Part shown: piece after piece, positions 56,158 to 64,000 of the stretch
How positions within the stretch are numbered: position 1 is the stretch's first letter
Layout: each line of letters opens with the position of its first letter
Source of the DNA: Xenoacremonium recifei
Taxonomy: Eukaryota > Ascomycota > Sordariomycetes > Hypocreales > Nectriaceae
DNA: 64,000 bases
Assembly: GCA_012184525.1 (NCBI GenBank)
Contig: WOFQ01000025.1
Location: 62,001-126,000, forward strand
Direction: 5' to 3'
Translations under genes and position numbers: made by a program
The notes under the pieces: generated by a model
The model's database searches: none
What the model saw: only the letters and a program-made list of their open reading frames with translations
Told to the model about the DNA's origin: nothing

Positions 56158-58088
56158 CTAAGCCTGGACTGAGACCGGCAGCGCCGTGAGCTTGCAGGAC
56201 TGGTTACAGGGCAACTGTAGTCTCACGAGGGCGCTGTAACCGCCGAGAATGCTCTCCGTCTCGACGCCCTTCGCCCGAAGCACGCTGTTTGCCACTCGGG
56301 CACTGTCGCCGTCGTAGCAGAGCGTGAGGACCTTTTTACCGCGGAGCATTGCCATGAGAGCCCCAGCACTAATGTTGCGCTGGCCGTCCTTGGTTTTTGC
56401 GGTGAAGAGACTTTCGAGTTCGAGCCAAAGCTCTTCGAGCATTTCGCAATCGTCTGTGGGATGGGCAAACGGGCTGCCACGGATAGGGCCGTCTCGCAGG
56501 GTCTCGAGAGGGATGTTGACTGAGTTCGGGAGATGGAAGGCGTCGAAATCGGAAGCGCGGCGGAAGTCAATGATCTGAGTACCCGTCTTAGGCCTAAGCA
56601 CCTTCTCGAGCTGATCGTGGCCGCCAGTGGCAAGCGAAAGAACAGTGTCGTGAGTGCCTAGAGTGTTGAGAGTGAAGTAGCTTGTGAGTGCGGAGATGAC
56701 GTCCAGCTCCCAGGCGTCGTCATATCGGTAGAGGTCGACATTCCTTAGTCGCTGTATCGACGTGTTAGCTAACTGAACTCGATCAATGCCGATTCTACGT
56801 ACCTCATTTCGTAGCGGCTTGAATTTCTCAGGGCCGAGGTTCTGGAAATACTCATTCAAGTACTGATACGGAAGATCACTGCACATGAAGACACAGTGAA
56901 TCTCTCCGTCAGGTCCGCGAAGTTGAGACAGCGAACCGTCCAACTTGCGCTTCTCAATCCGCTGGAAGAGGCCCTTGAGTGTGAACCCGGACGACGGACC
57001 ACACACAATGCCCTGTCGCGACAAATCCAGCGAAAGCGAGAAGGAATCCTTAGCTCCAACCTCCTCCAGGGCGTCGTGAGCGGATTTATATGGGAAGCGA
57101 ACCTCGCCCATCAAGGAGTATTCGCGGGGTCCAGGAACTCGCTCACCGGCATTGGTACAGACACTGACCATCGTCAGAACCCAGAGAACGTGATGGAATG
57201 GGAATACTCACGCAATGCGATGCACGGAGGGCTTGGCCTGCTTGAAATATGTTCCCAGGCCAGTCATTGTTCCTACACAACGTCAGATCTTGTAAAGGGA
57301 TGTCTTAGTTCATGGGGAACCAACCAGCAGTACCCATGGACGCAGCGATGACATTGATCTCAGGCAATTGTCGAAGGATTTGGGGCCCAGTCCAGCGGAC
57401 ATGCGACTTCCAGTTCTAAGGCAAATGTTAGAGTGTTGCGATCAACCCAAAGAGGCATTGAGGAGGAGAAGCTTACATCGTCGTTCACATACTGGTTGGG
57501 ACTGCACACCGACTCGTTCTCAGCCGCCTTACGAGCAGCAGCCCGGATACCACCTCTCTCGTCAACGGGCGTAGGTTGCGAGGGGCCTCCAAAGAGAGAG
57601 CTGAGGACAGTGTTAATTATCTGAGAAAGTAGGCGTTGAAGGAAGTCTTACACGTCAAGACCGAAGAACTGCATCAAACGAAGCTTCGTCTCACTCGTCT
57701 TATTGCTGAGATACGCGTGTACGTCGTTGATGTTGTGAAAAGCTCGGGCAACCATTGCCATTGAGATGACTGTGGACCCAGAACTACTCTCAACCACAGT
57801 CTTCGTCTTTCCAGCCTCGACACCCTTTTCCAGGAGGTTCATCGCTGGAGATGATCAGCCGCCGGTCATCAAGACCATGGTACTCATAGACTCACCAGGC
57901 ATGACCTTAATGTTGGTGGCAGGATGCATCGACATCATCTTCGCGTATATTCGTACGCCATCCCCGCGATACGGATTGAGGCAATCTGGGATCTCCACCA
58001 GAGGTAGTGGAGGTTGACATTCAGGGTCAAAGTATTGACGAACTGAATCTGGTCCCTTGTAAACGTTAAGAAACTCGGTGCCCGTCAT
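56158..58088 (-). CDS. Fold-type-II PLP enzyme (cysteine synthase-like) fused to a rhodanese domain
   Basis: Exons 58088-57896, 57844-57652, 57600-57477, 57415-57325, 57272-57212, 57163-56803 and 56751-56158 give 538 aa. The first 370 residues follow cysteine synthase / cystathionine beta-synthase-like enzymes. The likely PLP lysine is in NIKVMPAMNLL, the substrate loop is VESSSGSTVISMA and the phosphate-binding loop is GTAGTMTGLG. The cofactor-ring serine region is CGPSSGFTLKGL. The last 150 residues are a rhodanese homology domain (IIDFRRASDFDAFHLPNSVNIPLE) with a candidate active Cys in LCYDGDSA. Such a fusion suggests sulfur or sulfane transfer coupled to an amino-acid beta-elimination or replacement; the real reaction is unknown. 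All introns are 48-61 bp. Confidence 0.82.
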
Positions 58089-60207
58089 GGTGGATCACAA
58101 AAGCTAGAGTCAAGAGCAGGAAGATGAGGATAGCAACGCAGCCAAAGAGGCAGGAGAGACAAAAATGAAGAGAGAGGCAGCCCGGAGAAACGGGGACGGA
58201 TTTTCAAGGACATTCATGAGTTCTGATTGACAGAGCATCATCCTCAGCTAGCTCCATATCCCGTTCCCTGCGAACAAATAGCATGGCTATATTACTCTTG
58301 GCCGTAAGAAAACCGGGTGCGTATCGTCAACCTAGAGGACACTTCTCGGGCCATGTGCATCTCATCATTGGATGCAGATATCCACGGTGTGAATGGCTGT
58401 GACGGTAAATTGCAGCAGCACCCGCTTCTAGACCGGAAAAATCAGCATTTAGTTGGTAATTGTGCTGACCAGGAGCATAGCGTCCACCAATGTCGTCGTC
58501 TAATTCTCAACGAAGTTCACCAACGGGGCATAGCGTTCTTCGGGTCGTCGTCAAACAATTCGGGACCTCGGCCACGGGGACGTGAAAACTGGACGACGGT
58601 GGATGCGATGGGCGTTTCAAACAGTGGACCAGAGTCACAGAATGCGCTGTCAGTGGCTGTTTAGCTGCGGCATGCGCGGTATTGTGTCGATTCGCTGCAT
58701 GTAATGCGCCGCATCGAGGAGGGACAGAGCCTCCTCATAGGTCCCGGAGAAGCGGTGGATGGCCAAGCCCCTCTGTTGGTTCCTTGGAGGGGCGCTTGAG
58801 TGAGGGGGCGGGGTTAAGACTGGCCTGGTGCGGGAACGAGGCGAGGGGATCACAGGGCTTCCGGGCTGAGCGAGCTGTTTTCACGAGGGGACGGAGTTTT
58901 CGGAAGCAAGACAAGCATAAGACCGAGCAAGACGGTTCGTTCGTTTTCTGGGTCTATACGAACCTTGAGAAACGTCAGCGATGGAGAACGGAGGGAAGTT
59001 GACGGGCTTTCAACGGAGTTACATCAACATTGGAGGGATTGTTCTCCAGCACCTCCGAGTTTTCAACCCCACCGATTGACAGGGAAAGCTGCCTGCAGGC
59101 CATTCTGGTGTCGGTGTGCTGTACGGAGTAGAATTGGGCTGGTACAGGAATGTGCCGAGACGGTTGGTTCAACGGGCCAGATCGTTACAGAGCCACAGAG
59201 CGAAAGGGTGCGGCGGGAGTGCCGTCATAGCGCCAGGGCACAGTGGAGATGGCGCCGCTGGATGGCAAAATCGCTCCCTCCGTTTCAGCGCCTGGCTGAG
59301 GATGCGGATCGTTGGAGACAAACGGCTGTGCTCAGGAAGCGAGATTGAGAGATGATGGAGGTCGAAATAACGTGAAGTCTGGCAAGCATCTGGAAGGAGG
59401 TTTGTGTTACAGGGAGGTAAGGAGGCTTGAAACGGCGCTAACCTAAGAAGGGACTCGGTGAGCCCTGACCTTCAAGGTGAGCTCGGTCAGGATCACGTGC
59501 AGCATGGTTCCTTTCTCTCTTCTGTATGACGACAAACATGACTCCCATTTCTCCTCTTACACTGCAATGCACGTGCCGTATGCCGTATCTCGTAGCATTT
59601 CCCGTCGCCGAGATGCCCATCTGGAATGCTTCCCTATTGTTTGCCAGCTGTGCACCGCCTACTCCCGTGTTGCACCCGTGCCTCGCGTGAGCCTGCGGAA
59701 AATTGCGATGAGCAGCCAGCTCCAGATGTCTGACCCAGTTGATTGTCAACCCTCGGCTGTTGCCAGCGAGTGCTGAACCCGCCGCCGTGGACCTTTGCAG
59801 ATCCCCCTGTAGCTCGCGGCTCTTGGCGGACAAACGCAGTGACAGACTCCCTTCGTTTGTTCCTGAAACATGACGATGGTTGTGTCCATCACTGCCGTGT
59901 CTGTGGATGAGGAGCTAGGGAGGCCTTTCGACGTCACTGACCCTTGATCTAGGGCATATATTCTTCTTGGGTTCCAATACTTCCCCATAGGAAAGTGTTC
60001 AGGTGTGCTCATGACCAGAGCCAAACTTCTCTCCCGCGCCTTGGCCTTCCCGATGGAATGCGCAGCGACAGCAGGAAGTAGGTAACGGCTGTCTTACACA
60101 TATCACAACCAGTTCCACGGAACCTGCCCTGCCGAGCTTGAGCTGCTTTAAAAGGCCGGTCTCATCTCGCCTCCGACCCCGGATTTCAACTCTGCTCGTC
60201 ATCGATC
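58089..60207. other. Two-kilobase divergent intergenic region
   Basis: It lies between the PLP-rhodanese gene and the sedolisin gene. Frames of 60-150 codons overlap on both strands without motif. A TTTAAAAG element near 60145 may be the TATA box of the sedolisin gene. No repeat or RNA gene was recognised. Confidence 0.5.
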
Positions 60208-61974
60208 ATGTTCCCGCAAGCCTTCATCACCTTCCTCACTTTGGCTGGGCTGAGTGTGGCCGACCGTGTTGTTGTCGAACAGAATCCCAAGCTCGCCGAC
60301 GGATGGAAGAAATTGATCAGGACACCCGAATCCAGTCGTCCTCTACGACTCTCGATCGCCCTCCGACAACCGGACATCGACACCCTCAAGACAAGAGCTG
60401 CTTCACAGCAATACTTTTCGGACCAAGATGCGACGCCTCACCTCTCTCGAGAAGAAGCCCATCAGCTTCGGGCCTCGGACCCAGAAGACGTTGCCGATGT
60501 TCTCGACTGGCTGAAGACGAGCGGAATATCAGGACGGCCGACACACGACAAGGACTGGATTCACGTAAAGACAACGGTTAGGGCCGCCGAGAAGCTGCTG
60601 GATGCCGACTTCGAATTCTACGCTTTCAAGGATAAGAAACCGGTCCTTCGAACCCGCCAGTACTCCGTCCCAGACTCTGTCTTCGATGCCATAAGCTTCA
60701 TCCACCCTATTTCGAACTTCATGCCCGCGAGAAAAGAACCGCCTGCGCCGTCTCCTCTACCGCAGGGACTCGGAAAGAGGAACAACCCCTGCTCCCAAGT
60801 GACTACACCATCCTGCATACGAAGCCTCTACGGTCTCAACTATACCACTCCCGACGGAGAATCGTCGATCCAATTTGGCATTGGTGGCTTCCTCGAGCAG
60901 TACGCCAACTACGAAGACATCTCACGATGGATGAGCTCGTTGGCTAACAATGTCTCGGCGACCGGCTACAACTTTTCGGTCGACCTCATCAACGGAGCTC
61001 AGAACTTGCAGGATGTAGCCTTGTCTGGCTCGGAGGCAGCCTTGGACCTGGAGTATGGGCTGGCGCTGGGATACCCGACGAACATTACGTATTATCTTAC
61101 CGGTGGAAGGGGCCCAAAACTGAACAACTCTGGCATTCAGATCCCCGAGGAAGAATCCGACAACGAGCCGTACCTGGAGTTTTTGGAGAACTTGCTGGAT
61201 CGGCCAGATGATGAGATTCCGGACGTTCTCTCCATATCTTACGCCGACGATGAGGTTTCGGTTCCTCGTCTCTATGCTGAGCGAGTTTGCGGCCTCTTTG
61301 GCGTACTTACAGCCCGTGGTACAACTATCCTGTCAGGTTCTGGAGACGGTGGCTCTAGAGGAGCTGGCGACTCGTCCTGCCATACTAATGATGGGTCGGA
61401 CAAGGACGTCACAATGTCTGTCTTTCCAGCCTCATGCCCGTGGGTTACTGCGGTCGGAGCGGTCACCAACCAAGATGATCCTCCTAAGGGAGCGGACTTC
61501 AGCGGCGGCGGCTTTTCTCAGTACTTCCCTCGCGAGTCCTGGCAAGATAGCGCTGTCGACAGCTACTTGATGGCGTTGGGAAACACTCTGAGCGGCTATT
61601 ACAATTCGAGCATGCGGGCCGTGCCGGACATCTCGGCAGTCGGAACATCGTTTCTTGTGGTTTACCAGGGTTCGCCAGGTTCTCTGATGGGGACCAGTGC
61701 GAGCACACCCGTAGTAGCAGCAATGATTGCCTTGATCAATGATGCGCGGGTTCGACATGGCAAGCCAGTGCTGGGCTGGATCAACAAGCTGCTGTACTCG
61801 GACGAGGTTCGGGCAGTGCTGCAGGACATTACCGGTGGACAGAGCTTATCGTGCACATTTTCGGATGGGACGACACCGGGCGGATGGCCGGCTGCTGTTG
61901 GATATGACCTGATTACGGGACTGGGAGTTCCGAATGTGTTTGGTGAGTTTATGGACGTGCTGGTGAAGGCGTAA
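60208..61974 (+). CDS. Secreted sedolisin (tripeptidyl-peptidase-type serine protease, S53)
   Basis: Intronless, 588 aa. A signal peptide (1-18) is followed by a propeptide of about 180 residues of the pro-kumamolisin type (LRLSIALRQPDIDTL, HVKTTVRAAEKLLDADF). The catalytic domain begins after KRNNPC, a KR site suited to processing. Catalytic Glu and Asp are in SGSEAALDLEYG, the oxyanion Asp in SGSGDGGSRG and the nucleophile Ser in MGTSASTP. A C-terminal Ca-binding region with DLITGLGVPN closes it. Several N-glycosylation sites (NYT, NVS, NFS, NIT, NNS) fit secretion. Sedolisins act at acidic pH, and fungal members remove tripeptides from N-termini. Nutrition or host-protein breakdown is inferred. 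Confidence 0.93.
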   Translation: MFPQAFITFLTLAGLSVADRVVVEQNPKLADGWKKLIRTPESSRPLRLSIALRQPDIDTLKTRAASQQYFSDQDATPHLSREEAHQLRASDPEDVADVLDWLKTSGISGRPTHDKDWIHVKTTVRAAEKLLDADFEFYAFKDKKPVLRTRQYSVPDSVFDAISFIHPISNFMPARKEPPAPSPLPQGLGKRNNPCSQVTTPSCIRSLYGLNYTTPDGESSIQFGIGGFLEQYANYEDISRWMSSLANNVSATGYNFSVDLINGAQNLQDVALSGSEAALDLEYGLALGYPTNITYYLTGGRGPKLNNSGIQIPEEESDNEPYLEFLENLLDRPDDEIPDVLSISYADDEVSVPRLYAERVCGLFGVLTARGTTILSGSGDGGSRGAGDSSCHTNDGSDKDVTMSVFPASCPWVTAVGAVTNQDDPPKGADFSGGGFSQYFPRESWQDSAVDSYLMALGNTLSGYYNSSMRAVPDISAVGTSFLVVYQGSPGSLMGTSASTPVVAAMIALINDARVRHGKPVLGWINKLLYSDEVRAVLQDITGGQSLSCTFSDGTTPGGWPAAVGYDLITGLGVPNVFGEFMDVLVKA

Positions 61975-63028
61975 TGCCGTGTAGTATTAGATAAATATTA
62001 GGAAAGCAATAATTGTAACAACAGGGAAACTTAGGTAGAATAAAGGAATCATTGTTTAGAGGTTGCTGCTTGTCTGTGGTTTGCGATTGAGGCTTTTGAC
62101 GCGTTGGAGATGGAGCATTGGGAATGGAGTTGCATCAACACAACAAACGGGCCGAAGGTACCTGTATAGGCGATATAGACCCTGCATCTCTCACAGCGGA
62201 GAAATAGTAGTATAAAAAAAAGAAAAACAAAGATGATAATTAAAAACAAGAGCAACAGAGTAAAAGAGAAACGTCCTCTTAAAACCATCATATGTTCCCC
62301 CAGAATCACGGGTTTGGCGCACATCTCACGACGTCATCCCAGCACTGGTTGGGCCCTGAAGGGTTCGTTCATTCAGGCTGTTCATCCGGTCCGTTATTCG
62401 CGAGCGCTAGCGTATCGATAACGGATTCTACCGCGGAGGGCGGATGGAGGGCGGAGATGGCGCGACCTCGATCCCTCCAGAGTCCAGATCAACAATGGAT
62501 GGAAGCCCCGAGGAGGCTGGGCTGGCTGGGTCTCTGCCGAAAGTGCACTAACTGACCACTGAGAGGCAAGCCCAAGCCCGCCTATCCTATCGCGTCTGGC
62601 GCTTCACCGACCTTGCATCTGCATCTACAGTTTCCGTTACTCGACAGTGATAGACCTGAGTCTCGCAGCTCCGTTCCTAGTTACAGACGCGCTGAGTCAA
62701 AGTCACAAGTTTCTCACTTCTTGGTTAGAAACGCGGTTCGCTGTGCTGCGCCGTTCACATTCAGTTCACCTCACCTCCACCCGACCTCGCCTATTCTACC
62801 TAACCTCCGCCCGCGACCAACAACCTCACGCTCAACCAACTCTCACCACGCACGCAACTCCTCTGCCGCAACAACACACGATGACGACTCGCCCTCCGTC
62901 TCTTCGCGCCCTCTAAACCCTTTCGACGCTGGCACCGGCCCGAGTCTTTTCTACAGACTCTGCTCACGCCAGCGCCCGCCCATACCAGCCGCCATCACAA
63001 CGCGACGCGCCGAGGCCAAACCTCCAAG
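61975..63028. other. Intergenic, 5' region of the HST4-like sirtuin
   Basis: About 1 kb. An A-rich run lies at 62212-62275. The last 400 bp are C/T-rich and look like the leader of the sirtuin gene. Nothing else was recognised. Confidence 0.5.
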
Positions 63029-64000
63029 ATGCCCACCACGCACGTCTCGCCCGACTCGGCCGACACGCTTCAAGACATTGCCGACGCTCTGTTCAAGGCG
63101 CGCAAGGTGGTTGTTGTCACAGGCGCCGGCATCAGCACCAACTCGGGCATTCCGGTACGATATCGCGATCCACGCCCTCCCCGCACGCCCGGCCGAGTCC
63201 TGGGCCTTGTGGAGGAGACGCTGACTGATTACAGGACTTCCGGTCGGAGAATGGACTCTACTCGCTGATCCAGGCGCAGTTTGACGCGGCGGCGCAACAG
63301 GCGCGTCAGAGAGAGCAGGCAGCGTTGGAAGCAGAGGAGGCGTCCGAGGATGAGGATATGCCGGATGTTGAGAGCCACCCCGAGGCCGTTGAAGATGTCC
63401 AGCCCACACCAGAACAGCAAACGCAAGAAGTGAAGCAGGAGAAGCAAGAACCAGAGCTTCAATCCCCCACTCCAGTCGACACCTTTGAAGAAGGCCCAGC
63501 CAGGAAGCGACGCAGGATCTCAGCAGACACCATCGAAGTCAAGCTTAGAACGCGAGAGGACTCAACAGAAGCTGTCCTGGATGAGATTACAGTCGAAGGC
63601 CCCGAAGCTCCTCCCTCCGATGAGCACGACACTATCTATGTCGGACACGAAGGACACGAGGACACGATTGTGGTGACCGGCTGCCCTTCATCTGAGACTG
63701 GCACCTTCGAGTCGGACGACCTGCCCACGGTTACTCCTATGAGGACAACTCGCCGCTCTATTGTTGTCGCTGCGCCCATGACCTCTCCCCTCTCATCGCC
63801 TCCTCCAGATGACGCTCTTCCCCCGTCAGGATTGAGGAAGCGACACAGTCGACTGAATGAGACCTTTATCGCTCCGAGCTCCTCACCACTTTCATCACCA
63901 CCTCCCGTTCTCTTCGACCCTTTTATATCAAGCTCACCCTCCGACCGCGATTCCAGTCGCCGCAGCAGTACTTCTCCCTCTGAGGTTGATGAGACGCCTC
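63029..64000 (+). CDS. HST4: HST4/HstD-type sirtuin (NAD-dependent histone deacetylase), 3' end outside window
   Basis: Exon 1 is 63029-63154 and exon 2 opens at 63235 after an 80-bp intron, running off the right edge with about 297 residues visible. The sirtuin NAD-binding motif VVVVTGAGISTNSGIP is joined by splicing to DFRSENGLYSLI. A long acidic, Ser/Pro-rich insertion follows, including KRRRIS, two TSPLSSPPP-type blocks and PPPVLFDPF. This insertion before the rest of the catalytic core is what I recall for HST4/HstD of filamentous fungi. These enzymes deacetylate histone H3 K56 and affect genome stability and secondary metabolism. The zinc-binding and catalytic-His parts are not in the window. 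Confidence 0.85.

Overview
The window looks like nuclear DNA of a filamentous ascomycete (Pezizomycotina). Coding genes carry short introns of about 43-115 bp with GT...AG ends and CTAAC/CTGAC-type branch sites. The gene content is typically filamentous-fungal: a NACHT receptor, a CFEM/Pth11-type receptor, two P450s, a siderophore transporter, a sedolisin and an HST4-type sirtuin. A sordariomycete is my guess, but the sequence alone does not fix the class. Exon boundaries were assigned by hand from reading frame, splice consensus and recalled family motifs. No search was run.

Layout. Positions 1-16,800 are accessory: a NACHT/HEAT receptor gene cut by the left edge (minus), an epoxide-hydrolase-like alpha/beta hydrolase (minus), a P450 (minus), a CFEM-domain seven-helix receptor (plus) and a siderophore-iron transporter (minus). 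Three ATCAGATAA iron-GATA sites lie about 650 bp upstream of the transporter. Positions 16,800-26,300 are mostly housekeeping: a Myb/SANT-like protein, an OM14-like mitochondrial outer-membrane protein whose start codon is split by an intron, MIA40, thiamine pyrophosphokinase, the SNARE BOS1 and a DHA1 drug transporter. Positions 27,200-30,600 hold a pisatin-demethylase-like P450 and an F-box-like gene broken by an in-frame stop.

Positions 31,500-49,600 hold SPF1 (P5A ATPase), mitochondrial malate dehydrogenase, an RQT4/TRIP4-like C2HC5 zinc-finger protein, a WHI5-like cell-cycle repressor, an unknown basic protein, a fungal transcription-factor-domain protein and a short-chain dehydrogenase. 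Positions 49,600-56,150 form an AT-rich, repeat-bearing island. A 545-aa NCS1 permease sits between two direct repeats of about 220 bp, with a candidate 250-bp solo LTR, a 19-bp minisatellite and four small stem-loops sharing one loop sequence. Positions 56,150-64,000 hold a fold-type-II PLP enzyme fused to a rhodanese domain, a secreted sedolisin and the 5' part of an HST4-like sirtuin that runs off the right edge.

Functional themes. Mitochondrial protein handling and metabolism are represented by OM14, MIA40 and MDH, and ER/Golgi function by BOS1 and SPF1. Iron and surface sensing are suggested by the CFEM receptor beside the siderophore transporter. I see no complete secondary-metabolite cluster, no rRNA, no convincing tRNA and no CRISPR. 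The signals most worth a second look are the NACHT gene with its 12-bp coding array, the stem-loop family near 55.8-56.1 kb, the repeat-flanked permease and the two genes with introns at their start codons.
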